Counted from the stretch's first letter, positions 12,031 through 22,974 are shown. The stretch is DNA of 64,000 bases from Nectonema munidae (GCA_030549495.1 JAUIRK010001048.1:124001-188000), one strand, 5' to 3'. Made by a program: numbers and translations. The notes: generated by a model not told the origin, from the sequence alone.

Positions 12031-13570
12031 TTTTTCTTAAAAACTTCATTGAAGTTGTGTGAAGCGTATGAAAAATACTTTGGTATGGCTGTTGGGGATC
12101 TAGAAAAACTCTGGGCTCCTCATTTTTGCTGTGAACACTGCAAAAAGACTCTAGTAGACTGGTTAAGAGGTGAAAAGAGGTCAATGAAATTCTCACTGCT
12201 TAGGATTTGGCTAGAACCTACTGATCACCTTACAAACTGTTACTTTTGCAAGGTGGATGTTAGCAACAAAAGAAAAGGAACGAGTGGTACTTCTATAGAG
12301 TATCCAGATATCCCATCTTCTATTGCTCCAATACCTCATTGTTCAAATTACCCTCCCCATGTGGCACCAATTTCAGCTAAAGCAACAGATACATATAGTA
12401 AAACAAGTGAAGAACCAAATGAATCTGAGACTGAAGAATTCTTACCTGAAACTACAGAAAAATCTCTTCATTTTCCCAATCAAAAAGAAATAAATGACTT
12501 GATACGAGATATGGGTCTAACCAAAGCCAATTCCGAACTCTTTATATCAAGAATGAAAGAATGGAATTTAGTACAGAAAGAGGTAGAGGTTACAAGTCAG
12601 AGAATTAGACATAAACCTTATTCTTATTTTTATATTTTAAGAGATGGACATTGCTTCTGTCACGATATGCCTGGGCTTTCCAAGCTATTGGAATTCCTTT
12701 TGTTCTCAATGAATGGCGTTTGTTGACAGCTACCACAAGCTTGAAAGCAGTTCTTTTGCATAACGGCAATAAACTTCCAACATTGCCGTTAGCCCACTCA
12801 GTATTTTTGAAAGAAGACTACTATAGTGTTAAAGTACTTCTTGAAGCTCTTCAATACAAAAAATACAAGTGGGAAGTCATTTGAGACTTTAAAATGGTAG
12901 CTTTTTTATTAGGTCTTCAAAGAGGCTTCATAAAATTTCAGTGTTTTTTATGCTGCTGGGACAGTAGAGCAACTCAGTATTTCCAAAGAAAAAATTGGGA
13001 AATGAGGAAAGACTATATAGTTGGGATAAGAAATGTCATGTGGGAGGTTGAACCTCAACTTGTCCTTATGCCCCCTTTACACATTAAGCTAGGCTTAATG
13101 AAGCAATTTGTTAAAGGTTTAGATCCCGATTCAGAAGCTTTTACGTACCTAAAAACCCTTTTTCCAAAGCTTTCTGAAGCAAAATAAAAGGTGGTATTTT
13201 TGTAGGTCCTCAAATAAAGAGAGTGTTTCAGTCTACAGACTTTACAAATAAACTATTTGAAACTGAAAACATGGCATGGAACTGCTTTAAAGCAGTCGTC
13301 AATGACTTTCCTGGAAACAGGAGAGCTGAAAACTACCAACAGCTTGTTCAAAATATGGTAGAAGCTTTTGGTTTCATGGGTGCAGAATGTCTCTAAAGCT
13401 TCATATGTTGGACGCTCATCTTGATAAGTTAAAGGATAATATGGGTGCTTACTCAGAAGAGCAAGGTGGGCGATTTCACCAAGATATTAAAGAAATAGAG
13501 CACCGATATCAGGGCCGCTATGATAAAAATATGATGGGTGATTACATCTGGATATTGGTTTAAGAAGACA
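12031..13570 (+). pseudogene. broken copy of the multicopy family seen at 1-228
   Basis: Plus-strand coding similarity starts with EKYFGMAVGDLEKLWAPHF and CCEHCKKTL, matching the WAPH-CxxC block at 1-228. It continues with the family's conserved stretches: FPNQKEINDLIRDMGL, KAVLLHNGNKLPTLPLAHSV, MPPLHIKLGLMKQFVKGL, AYSEEQGGRFHQDIKEIE and YDKNMMGDYIW. Breaks: a frame change near 12660-12690, TGA at 12882-12884, and frame changes near 13185 and 13385. The N-terminal MSRKCKN region is missing. It is unrelated to the hAT transposase around it, so it was inserted into that transposase. Function is unknown; no catalytic triad could be assigned. Confidence 0.6.
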
Positions 13571-13878
13571 GTGCAACATACAAACGCCAATCTAAGAGAT
13601 CTCATCATTTTTAAGATTTAATAAATAGTTTGGAAACTTAAATTTATAAATAAGTTTATTATACATTTATTTATTATAAATATATTTATTTTAATTTCAT
13701 AATTTTTTTTGTATTATGATGATTAAAAAAATTTATATCTTGTACCTAGAGATTATTCAAAATATACCTATGATAAAATTAACGTTTCTCATTGTCCTGA
13801 TCGCAAACCCAAATTTTTTTTACCATTCAAACAATAGAAACCAGGAAATCACACTTAGAAGCTGTGAAAAAAAGTGTG

Positions 13879-14184
13879 TTACATGGTGTAATTTGTGAAA
13901 TTAGTTTTAAACTCATCATCGATTAAAAAAAGTTTGTGTAATTGTTTAGAGCAATCAGTTGGACTGCTCAAAAAATATGAAGTTAAAGCTTTCCAGGAAT
14001 GTAATATTCTTTCAATGCAGGGCAAAAGAGACAGCCACATAGTAGGTACATGACGAAGAATCTCAAGAAACTCCGTATCTACAAACAAATGAAAGTCTTT
14101 AAGATTTTCACGTTTTTTTGCTGAGACTGAAAAATTGCTGTAAATTTTCAAGTAAAACTTCATTCTCAAAGATATCAATAACAC
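13879..14184 (-). pseudogene. hAT transposase fragment, middle part
   Basis: The minus frame reads KKRENLKDFHLFVDTEF, then EILRHVPTMWLSLLPCIERI and SWKALTSYFLS. This is the typical RHVxTRWLSL block following the second catalytic region in Ac-like and ZMYM-like hAT transposases. Upstream coding (to about 14570) continues in other frames. The coding similarity ends at about 13880, where the inserted DNA begins. Confidence 0.6.
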
Positions 14185-15040
14185 ACTTTACTCAACCGAA
14201 ATTCCTATTTAAATATTGAACACAGACTGGCAACATTTTCATGTTTTTGTGGTTTGATGCATCTATCTGAACACCAAAAAACAGGAGGTTCGTGGTTTTT
14301 CAAATCTTTAATAAATTCTTCTAGTGCTTTTTTACCAAGAACAATCGCCTCTGACTTAGTTCGACCACAAGAAACTTTTGCTGCTATTTTTGAATCATGG
14401 TAAATTCTCGAATTCAGCTTTAAACTATAATCAAGGGAGTAGTAAGAATGATTATGTTTTACAGCATGACTTATTTGAGCTAGTTCTGAGGCAACAACAC
14501 CATCTTCCTCTTTGGAATTTATTTTTACGAGGAACTTTTCAAAAAGAGAGGTAGAACTCTAAGATTTTGGTCTGAATAAATAATTACTTTATCTTAAAAA
14601 TAATTACGTCTATTTTGAAAGTTTCAAAGTTTGATTACAAAATTGTAAGAAACTTTGTATTTAACAATAGAAAAAATCAATTGATTTTTTAATTTTACCC
14701 TAAAAACCATAATAATAACTCCCTAAATTAAAGTCTAAAAATGTCAAAAAAATCTTTAAAAAAACTAGTAATAATCTAATAGAGTTTTTTTGTAATATAT
14801 TTGATTTAAAGAAAATTGCTGAGTGGACATTTCATCTCTTTCAACACCTCTAAAATGTCTACAATTTTTTAGAAATAAGTATAACTTTTTATATATAATT
14901 TTAATGGCTCACGGACTATTTACATGAAACAGTTATTTTTTTTTACCTATTTAGAACCTTTAAATTAGTGATTCTTAAATATCTTTAGTAATTATTTTAT
15001 AAAGTGTTAAAATCGGCACATCTAGCAACCCTATACTTTT

Positions 15041-15067
15041 CTAAGGTAAAGGTACCATTGGGTGTTT
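15041..15067 (-). repeat. SINE S2, left fragment (split by a 7.3-kb insertion)
   Basis: aaggtaccattgggtgttt matches the end of the SINE at 22782-22939 (atggtactgtagggtgtttt). The rest of this copy resumes at 22327, after the inserted element and its gggtgttt duplication. Confidence 0.65.
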
Positions 15068-15093
15068 CAGGGGCGCACATCCTCAAAATTATT

Positions 15094-15114
15094 GGGGGGG
15101 GGGGGGGGGGGGGG
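15094..15114 (+). repeat. 21-base G homopolymer at the left end of element X
   Basis: A continuous run of 21 G follows the X terminus. Related termini elsewhere carry shorter G or C runs (about 16697, 21681, 26027). Such a run can form quadruplexes, and its exact length is unreliable in any assembly. Confidence 0.9.
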
Positions 15115-15994
15115 ATTTTTTTTTGCAATTTTTAAAATTAGTAGTCTGGAAATACCACTGGAAAACAAATATTCAAGCAATCCTATAAAATAGAGTGTAT
15201 TCATTATATTTTTTTACAAAATTGATGAAATTTAAAAACTATACTTCCAGCGAAAATATTTTAATTAAATTTTCATATCGCATATACACAAGTTTAAAAA
15301 AACAAAAATTGTTGGAAGCTTAAAGTCAAGAATGAATGAGGGCTTATATATAGCGCCTTCTTTCTCGATGCACACTATCTCCAAATTATATGTAGAAAGG
15401 GGGTAAAGATATCAATTAACAATAAAAAAATTTGAAATTTTATGAATGAAAAAAGTCATTCATTAATTTCCAGTTGTTCCTTCTTCCTAAAAAATGTAAA
15501 ACAGAAGTAAAGTTAAAAAACTTGGTATTAGAATTTTTGTTTATAAGAATAAGTGTAAGTTAGTTAGACTCTTAAAAAAGGGTATAAAATAAAGATAAAA
15601 TTGTGCAAACAAAAATCAAACAATAAATTAAGATTGTATTACTTCATTTTTCTCAGCATCATTCAAAAATAGTTTAATAACCCATTAAGTCCCAATGTTC
15701 TCAATTGGGAACATAAGTAATTTCATCTTCGTCTGCTTTTTTTAATAACTTTGAATAAAAATCATCTGTATTTTTTTTAAATATCGTCTTATTTCTATGG
15801 TACTTAATGGGTTAAAAGCTAAATTGGTGCAAGCTACAAAAAGTAAAATAACTTTTAACATTTTGCAATGATTTGCCTTTTACAATAAACTTTAAGGAAA
15901 AAAATTTATCAGAAAAAAATTATAGAGCTTCAACAAAAACTAAAAAATTTTACAGCATAAATTAAGTGAAGTATCCCCTACAGCATACTCTATA

Positions 15995-16135
15995 GGTGGC
16001 ATGGCAGGTTGGTTGAGATGTTGGACTCAACATGGAGCCTCTGGATTCGATTCCTCATAGATACCAATTTGTTCATAGTTTTACATAAGCGTTACATCAG
16101 TTCCTGGTCAATGAAAACTACCTTTTACTCAAAAT
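15995..16135 (+). repeat. tRNA-derived SINE inside element X (copy S3)
   Basis: It shows an A-box-like TGGCAGGTTGGTTGAGATG and a B-box-like GGATTCGATTCC about 30 bases on, followed by a tail matching S1/S4 (tcatagttttacataagcg, gtcaatgaaaactacc). The same SINE lies at the same place in X copy 2 (25087), so it inserted before X multiplied. Confidence 0.7.
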
Positions 16136-16664
16136 TGAAAAATTTGCTACATAATTAACATAAGGGGGAAAGGAGACAAAATAAACTAATAAAGCATAAA
16201 ATGAAACTGTCTGTTCTCAGAATAATTTCAAAATAATAAGAGGCATAAAAAATGAGATAGCTTATTTGATATTTTCAAGTTTTTATAAGCAACAAAGCCA
16301 ACGTTGAAGTAGCTAACCTATATAAGGTGATTTGGTAACGCTTGTATTTTTTAGATTTTGTAAGGAATCATAATATACAAAAATTTTAGTTTAATCGGTA
16401 ACTTTTTATTTCACGGTTCTGTCAATCAAAAAATTTCTTTGACAAATTATTGGCTGTTGTGATGTCAATCAAACTATACGTAAACTCTATCATAATATAA
16501 AGATTAAGAAAAATATTTTTACAGATTTCAAATTTAATTAGAATTCATTAACTATATTTTACTAAAGATCCTAGATTTAATTTACATTAGTATCATGTCA
16601 GTAAATAATATTTCTTCTCTATAATATATATTTATAGATTTCAAATTTAAATTGAATTTCATTA

Positions 16665-16672
16665 ACTATAAT
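16665..16672. repeat. 8-bp target duplication, left (actataat)
   Basis: actataat directly precedes the hAT end CAGGCCCGTCG and is repeated exactly at 19854-19861. Confidence 0.9.
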
Positions 16673-19600
16673 CAGGCCCGTCGCCAGGACACTTGTCCAG
16701 GGGGGGGGGCACGCATAAAAATTTTGGGGCTATAGGTTAATAAGGGAGTGAAAAAATACGTAACGTCCGCTTCAACAGCTATGCTCACTCACAGACGGAC
16801 AGTTGACAGGTGGACGAAACCGAAGATATCAGAATAAACCCCAAAGCATGTTACTAGTAATTTCAATCTAATCAGTAAAATTGTAAAAACAAACCGAGAA
16901 TCTGAAAGTAGCAAACAGTTATTTATTTACAAGCTCAAAATATATAAAAAAGGAACAAGTTGCAGCATAGAACATCACTTCTTTCTAATACAGCTGAATT
17001 TTTCGATTATTTTTTGCAAAGTCTTTCAATACTTCATCAAAATCTAGAATCTTTGTGCATTCGCGCAAAAACGACAGGAGGACAAGGTTGCTTTTCCGCT
17101 GATGCGTCATGGATCGTCTATAGGGTGTCAGCACTCTCGTTAGTGTGGAAAAGGATGCTTCACACACAGCGAAACTGGCACCAAAGGTAAGTGCAGCTGA
17201 GTACAGTTGGTAAACCAACGAGAATCCCGTTCGGAAGGGATACAATAACGAACAGATATCTCCCATGTCTTTGTGCATGGTGACATCAAACTCTTTGAGG
17301 ATCAGATTTTTGGCCACCAAGCATTCCGCTGCAAACAAAGATGACTGTGGATCTAATTTAATGAGCTCTGCAAGTTTTTGAACTTTATCAACATCAAGAA
17401 AGCCTTCGTTTTCGGGCCAGAGGTTGGAAAAGGACGTGGAGAGAGCACAGTTTCGTTCCGAAAACCGTGTACTTAGTTCCCCGATGCAACTGTCAAGCAT
17501 TTCAACCAAAATGCGCTTCTGCATTGCTGCCTCATTTGAATCATGATCTTCAGACGTGTGTCCAACAACAGAAAGCACGACTGCATCTTTAAGTTTAACG
17601 GGGAGTTTGCGCTGCCGTTTCGGGTGGGTTGCGACTACAAGATCAAACTTTTTGAGTTCCTCTTTTATTGACTCCCATGTTTCATCTGCATCTTCACGCA
17701 TTTTCTTGATAGTTTCTAATGTAGTGTTGATCAAGCGAATGCCTGCTGTTAAGTCACAATCGCGGCACTGCAAAAGCTTGTCGACAGGCTGCAGAATGGT
17801 GAGTAGTTTGTATACACAGTGTGCAATAAACATGAATTGCTCACTGCGCAGCTGTTTCAGCAGACCGGCAGCTTCGATACACACAGCAGCATCACATCCT
17901 GCTTCTTCACACGTCTCCAGGAGGTCAACCAGATGCTGGTGGTTATCCAGGATGGCTGACGTCGTTGCTAGATGACCGGTCCAGCGTTGCTCAAGAAGCC
18001 GCTTTAACTTGGTACCGTCATATAACCGGTCAAGCTTGAGGCGACGAACAAAATTATACAAGGCACCACATGTTGAAAAAAACTTCTCTACTTCTTTGTG
18101 CTCTCCAACTGCATGCACAACAACCAGGTGCAGCTGATGGTTGAAGCAGTGAACGTAGGGAACATCTCTTCCTAAACGTTCCTGGACCTTCTTCTGTACT
18201 CCACCATTTTACCCGCACATCACTGAGGCACCGTCATAACATTGGGAAAGTATACAAGCAGTTTCCAATCCGCAACCTTCAAGACTTTGGAGTATGACGG
18301 TCGTTAACGAATCTGCATCCAGTTGTTCAGAAGTAGGCATGGCCACCAAAGGTTCGTGTACCTTCCCTTCTTTGACAAATCGAACAACTACTGAAATATT
18401 TTCAGTGTTGGTAGGATCACGAGTTCCATCGGATTTTAGCGTGTACCATTGAATATCAGCTGATTTAACATCGGCAGCCACTTTTCTCAGCACAACATTC
18501 TTCATGATCGCAATCAGTTCATTCTGCACCATAGCAGACGTATAGCTGGCATTCTTTGGCACAGTCTTAAATATGTTTCGGAGCTTTTCGTCTTTTTGCA
18601 TGGTATACTCAAAGAGTCTAAGAAACAGACCAGAAGGCTCATCCATGCTTTCTTGATCCAGAGTATCCAATATCCATACCACTGTGTTTGTCGCCCCTCA
18701 GAGGAAGTTCATTAATGCACAAAAACTGGATAACTTGAGCAATGGATCTCAAGTAATACCTGTTTTTGTCGAGCTGCGTTTCATTAACCAGCGTTGACAC
18801 ACGTTTATCTGTACCTTGCACGTTTCTTTCTTTCCATATAGCCATGGCCTGTACATGAGCAGCGCTGGTGCTATGCTTGTTTAAGCCTTTGTTGCTTTCC
18901 AAATCGTGTCGCCAGTTGGTATAGCCGCTGACTATGAACTGTTTATCTGCACTATGTTTTGAAAAATGTCGACAGCAGTAACAATACGCTGCTTTCTTTT
19001 CCATCGAAAATTCCAGCCAGTCCCTATCATTATACCACGAAACCTGAAAGTCACGTTGCTTCGTTCCAAACTTAGCCGGAGCATAAGAACTGCGCCGTGG
19101 TTGTACAGATTTTTCATTAATCATTCCAAGATCTGATGGTGAACCAGACTCTACTGATGTCATCGGAATAGTTTTAACAAACTTGGACAAAGACATATCG
19201 AAAATACTCGTCTTTAAGCTTCTAAAAAACGTCATAAATTTGCTGTATTCAATGAATCCGTCAATAATAAGGTGCTTATCGAGCCAACAATGAACTTGCT
19301 TACCTTGAAATTTTGTGACATGAACTGATAAAGTGAAAATGCCCTGAGACAGTGAATAATAAGGAATACAATACAGCTTGACTGTGCCTAGACATTGTAA
19401 CACTGCTACACGGTGTACGAGATAGACGCCAGACAGAGATTCCCCCCTAAGCGCCCAAGTTGGTAAATTTACAGCCCAGAGACTTATCCCAGGAGATCTA
19501 AGATAAAAAGAAAGCAATAGAAAGAAAGAAAGATATATGTGCAAAAAGATACGTATAAACAAAAAAAAGTGATAAATAAAAAGAAATATGCTGTACAAAT

Positions 19601-19853
19601 TACTTAATGAAATAACTGAGTTAGATGCTTTTTACATTTCTTTTATTGATGGAATGGAAAATTAAAAAGAAGCCATTAAAAACTTGAGGAAATTCAAAAT
19701 CAAACCGAAATTTAAAAAAAAAAAAAAGCAATAGAATGTCTGATCAAATGTATTGTTATGGTTGTTCCAACTTTTTTAATTGCTTTGTTGTAATAGTAGT
19801 TTTGAGTGCCGTTTTTTCGTGCCCGTGCCCCCGCCCCCATGACGACGGGCCGG
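16673..19853 (-). mobile_element. ZMYM1-like hAT transposon, nearly complete
   Basis: 3181 bp. The ends are CAGGCCCGTCGCC (left) and CCGGCCCGTCGTC (right, reverse complement), flanked by perfect 8-bp duplications actataat, diagnostic for hAT. One transposase gene on the minus strand fills most of it. The interior is clearly GC-richer than the surrounding DNA. The left end carries a G run just inside the terminus. With only two visible coding breaks and perfect duplications it is the youngest layer of the nest. Confidence 0.92.
16985..19196 (-). pseudogene. hAT transposase, TTF zinc finger + DUF4371 + dimerisation domain (two breaks)
   Basis: About 737 codons on the minus strand. I place the start at the ATG at 19194-19196 (MSLSKFVKTIPM); sequence upstream is the element's 5' region. 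Order: a TTF-type zinc finger (FQVSWYNDRDWLEF, YCYCCRHFS), INELPLRGD, a long DUF4371/RNase H-like core with CYDGASVM carrying a catalytic-type Asp, and a C-terminal hAT dimerisation region (CEASFSTLTRVLTPYRRSM). This is the ZMYM1-like family. Breaks: a one-base frame change near 18640-18680 and an in-frame TAA at 18209-18211. After the stop the frame continues unbroken to 16985. An upstream in-frame extension to 19598 is probably not translated. The mild decay suggests recent activity. Confidence 0.88.
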
Positions 19854-19861
19854 ACTATAAT
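19854..19861. repeat. 8-bp target duplication, right (actataat)
   Basis: Exact copy of 16665-16672, directly after the right end CGACGGGCCGG of the hAT. Confidence 0.9.
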
Positions 19862-19975
19862 ATGTAATTAACTATTTAAATATTTTACTAGAGATTCTAG
19901 ATTTAATTTACATTGTATGAGAGTAAATAAAAAAAAATTTAATTTATAAATAAAAAATACATACTTTATCTCTGT

Positions 19976-20370
19976 CTAATATTTTGAGGTTGCTATAAAT
20001 CTTTTAAAAAATTTAAAAACAGAAAATAACTTTTCTTTTGGAAAATGGCTTCTGCAAACGAACTCATCTAAATATGATTTGAATAATTCGTTGGAGGTGC
20101 CAAACTGTCTTTTAAATTTTCCTTTGGCCCGCATCCAAAGATTTTCAATGTTTTGCGTGTGAATGTTCATATCATTTAGGTCAACAAAGTCATAGTCACG
20201 ACACCATTCATAAATGAACAAAATCATAGAATTTAAGTTAAGGTGGCATTTTGCAAAAAAAGATCCTTTTTTTACCACAAACATAACATTTCCAACAATA
20301 TCCATCAGTTACATCATTTCTCTTTATTAATTTACAATTTTTTAGGCAATCATTGCATTGGAAAATATTT
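19976..20370 (-). pseudogene. internally deleted Merlin/ISXO2-like transposase
   Basis: The N-terminal part (about 20370-20260) has the zinc-ribbon typical of Merlin: QCNDCLKNCKL, then DGYCWKCYVCGKK. After a frame change comes KKGSFFAKCHLNLNSMILF. It then passes directly to the family's C-terminal block (DMNIHTQNIENLWMRAKGKF, SYLDEFVCRSHF). The central catalytic segment between these parts is missing, so the protein cannot be an active transposase. The assignment rests on DDE_Tnp_IS1595/ISXO2 motifs. Confidence 0.75.
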
Positions 20371-20381
20371 AAAATAACTTT

Positions 20382-20860
20382 ATGCGAAGCAAACCAAAAT
20401 TTCTAATTTATCATTTGAATTATGACGAATTTGTTATAAACAAGCACAAAAAAACTTTTGAATCAAAAGATGGTACACATTTGTATGCTGAAACAAAAGG
20501 TAGTGCATCTTTGCAAAATATTTTCAAAGCTCATCTGGGTCCAACTAGTTTTGCTTATCAAAATATAAATTTACAGGCTAAATTAGCTTTTCGTTGCATT
20601 TTTAATGAAAGAATTTTACGTCATATTAAAAAGTTTATAATTCAACAAAGTACGGAGTGGACATATTAGACCAGATGTGCCGTATGTCTTCGACAAAGTC
20701 ATGTACAAAAAGATGGCCATTAGCAGTTTTTTTTCAAATTACCTGATTTGGCGCTTGTCAATTCTTGGATTTTGTATAATACAGTTAATGGTTTGAAAAA
20801 ATCCCGCAAGTCTTTTCTTTTACAATTAGTTGAAGAACTTTGCGAAACGTAAAACAAAAG
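20382..20860 (+). other. unassigned coding-like sequence inside the Merlin
   Basis: A plus-strand frame of 95 codons (20382-20669) matches no family I can name with confidence. Just beyond it (about 20735-20850, another frame) LPDLALVNSWILYNTVNG resembles the NSWILY block of piggyBac-type transposases. Together this may be a small foreign remnant carried by the Merlin. Evidence is weak. Confidence 0.25.
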
Positions 20861-21651
20861 TACCACTACTCTGAATCAACACGAAATTTTATCTAAAAAT
20901 GGAAACTTCTGGTTTTTATTTCACGAATGATAAATTGGATTTTTAAAATAGTTAATAAAACTATACATTAATATTCTTTTGTGCTTCACTTTGTTTTTAA
21001 ACTCTTCTAAATGAGATATGTAACCTCGAGTATTGAATAGAAATAAAGTATGTATTTTTATTTTTAACTCATTTTTATAATTTTTTTTAAATTTACTCAC
21101 TTATTTTTGTAAATTATATCTAGAATCTTTAGTAAAATATATTCAACAAAATTTTATTATAATTTTTGAATTTTTTATGTTGTAAATTTTCTATTTTTTT
21201 AAATTTACTGATATAGTTTTATATAAGTTAGATCTAGAATTTTTAGTAAAATATATTCAATGAAATTCTATTAGTTTGAATTCCATAAAAAAAAGTTTTT
21301 TTTGTTATAATTTGATTGACATCACAACAGCCAATAATTTTTCAGAGAAATTTTTTGATTGACGGAACCGTAAAGTAAAAGATTACCATTCATTGATATA
21401 AAATTGTAACGATTGAGAACTATTTTTCTCTCATTTAAAAACAAACAAATTTTTGTTTTTGCAAAATGTTTGGTGTATTGATGGAACTAAATTTTTACCA
21501 ATAATCTTTGTGATTAATTTGAATAGCTGAAGTTTGATATAATGAAGAAAGGTTCTGAAAATATTGAACTTATATTTCGCTAAAAACTTGTTTCTAATGA
21601 GATAAAATAGAATTATTTTTAATTTAACTCTAAATACAAATTAGAGAGAAG

Positions 21652-21846
21652 TAATGGCGTAGCCAGAAAAAAGTTGATAGGGGGGGGGCACAATTTAAAA
21701 ACTTAAAAAATTTGAGCAACATTATTTATACTTTCTTGATCCTTTCATTGGAGAAATTTTCGAAAACTAATATTGCATAAGGTGCATGGGGGTACCATGA
21801 GGTACATGGTTCACTGCCCATCATGCCCAGCCTAGCTACGCTACTG
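21652..21846. mobile_element. hAT-type MITE (195 bp)
   Basis: Ends taatGGCGTAGCCAG (left) and CAGTAGCGTAGCTAGG (right, reverse complement), the common CAGTRGCGTAGC hAT terminus. The flanks gagagaag (21644-21651) and gagaggag (21847-21854) are 7/8-matching target duplications. A G run lies inside the left end. There is no coding capacity. It is inserted in X copy 1. Confidence 0.75.
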
Positions 21847-22326
21847 GAGAGGAGAGCAGAATGAGATAGTAGAGCTAACAAGAGAAGAGACCTTGAGTGA
21901 AAGAAGAGAGCTTTTGAATGATTGAGTTTTAGCAGAGAAAGCGGAAGAGAAAAACAGAGGAGAGAGAAATAGAATCACTGTAACAGAAGATGATAATATC
22001 TATTGGATCATCAACGTGTGTTTGCTCAAAAATACTACAAGGAAACAAAACATTGCTTACTTATTGTGTGCATATTTAAACAATGGATTATTATTATTAT
22101 TATATACCTTTCTCATCGTTTGTAAAATATTTTTGATAGGAATTTCAGAGCAGCTTGGCATGATGTTTGACTCTAAATTCTGCATTCCCTCTTTTATTCT
22201 CTCTTACATTATCATGTATTCAAATGATCATTACATCCTATAATGCGATCATCATACATGTTTTATAAACAAGCAGTAACTCTTATTTATAGGAAATTAT
22301 TTTCGCCCCCCGGATATGCGCCTCTG

Positions 22327-22455
22327 GGGTGTTTTTTATCGGAAAGGCACAATTACGCCGCTTGTATCAAACTATGAGAAAGTAGACTTGATACGGGATT
22401 GAACCCAAGACTGAGTTATCGAAACGCCGTACCTAACCAACCTTACTCACGCCCC
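22327..22455 (-). repeat. SINE S2, right fragment
   Basis: Continuation of the fragment at 15041-15067. Reverse complement: gagtaaggttggttaggtac (A-box region), cttgggttcaatcccg (B box), then cggcgtaattgtgcctttcc. Its first 8 bases (gggtgttt) are the duplicated target of element X. Confidence 0.75.
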
Positions 22456-22781
22456 CTAATGATGATGTGCCCACGGGTGTAGCTTAGGGTGGCAATATTT
22501 TTTATTCCTACCCTTTATAATTATTTGTTTTAATTTATAAAAACTTAAAAAAAAATTATAGTTAATAAATTGTCAGTTTAAATATTCCTCACAGTTTTCA
22601 ATATGTTGATTGTTGACATCTAAAAAAATTGCTAAAATAAAATTTCTTTTATTAACAAATATTTTAATTAAAAATTATAAGTAGCATTTTTCGTATTATA
22701 AAAAAATATTTTATAACAAATATTAGGATTCTAAATTTGCTCTTTTTTGTGATAATACGATTAAAATTCAGAATAAGAAAG

Positions 22782-22939
22782 ATGGTAATGGTACTGTAGG
22801 GTGTTTTCATCGAAAAGGCACAATTGCGACGCTTGTATCGAACTATGAGGAAAGCAAGCTTGATGTAGGATCCAACCCAAGACCTTGAGTTATCGAATCC
22901 GCCATCTATCCAACCTTACTCACGCCCTTTTTTTATTTT
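22782..22939 (-). repeat. tRNA-derived SINE S4 with 12-bp target duplications
   Basis: Same family as S2 on the minus strand: gagtaaggttggatagatgg, cttgggttggatcc, gtcgcaattgtgcct. It is flanked by perfect 12-bp direct repeats agaataagaaag at 22770-22781 and 22940-22951, the signature of LINE-mediated retroposition. This fixes the SINE length at about 158 bp including its A/T-rich end. Confidence 0.85.
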
Positions 22940-22974
22940 AGAATAAGAAAGAAAAATTTATTTAAAAAATCAAG

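Larger units (their letters stand above)
10680..15033 (-). mobile_element. decayed hAT transposon with an inserted foreign gene
   Basis: The ends are short inverted repeats, TAGGGTTGC at 10680 and GCAACCCTA ending at 15033, similar to CAGGGTTGCCAAC-type hAT termini. A hAT transposase runs on the minus strand. An upstream piece (about 14570-13880) has GRTKSEAIV, then DASNHKNMKM in another frame (the region of a catalytic Asp), then RHVPTMWLSLLPCIER. A downstream piece (about 11660-11063) has FLFLQNVVEIFKLS and continuing helices. At least two frame changes are visible between 14570 and 14184. Between the pieces lies about 2.2 kb of plus-strand sequence of another family. No clear 8-bp target duplication is visible. 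Confidence 0.6.
16397..21387 (-). mobile_element. Merlin (IS1595/ISXO2-like) DNA transposon, interrupted by a hAT
   Basis: About 80-bp imperfect terminal inverted repeats: left GGTAACTTTTTATTTC at 16397, right (reverse complement from 21387) GGTAATCTTTTACTTTAC. Both continue into ACGGTTCYGTCAATC and TTATTGGCTGTTGTGATG. Inside each end are repeated blocks around TTTTACTAAAGAT and CTAGATTTAATTTACA (near 16560 and 19885; inverted near 21110 and 21235). A shortened transposase is on the minus strand at about 20370-19976. The flanks (gtttaatc / attcattg) do not form a clean duplication. The hAT at 16673-19853 has inserted into its left part. Confidence 0.75.
15068..22326. mobile_element. hAT-type non-autonomous element X, copy 1, with nested insertions
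   Basis: The left end reads CAGGGGCGCACATCC at 15068; the right end, reverse-complemented from 22326, reads CAGAGGCGCATATCC. The 8-bp flanks are identical: gggtgttt at 15060-15067 and 22327-22334. Unit-specific sequence (15068-16396, 21388-21651, 21847-22326) encodes no transposase, so it is non-autonomous. Near the left end is a run of 21 G (15094-15114). A Merlin (16397-21387) and a hAT MITE (21652-21846) have inserted into it. The same sequence recurs at 24787-26058, and both ends recur in the 280-bp element at 32327-32606. Confidence 0.85.

Noticed and set aside
17556-17975. Plus-strand frame of 139 codons
   Set aside because: Shadow of the hAT transposase on the minus strand.
22016-22243. 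Open frame of 75 codons
   Set aside because: Hydrophobic by composition, inside element X, no family match and no conserved counterpart in X copy 2.
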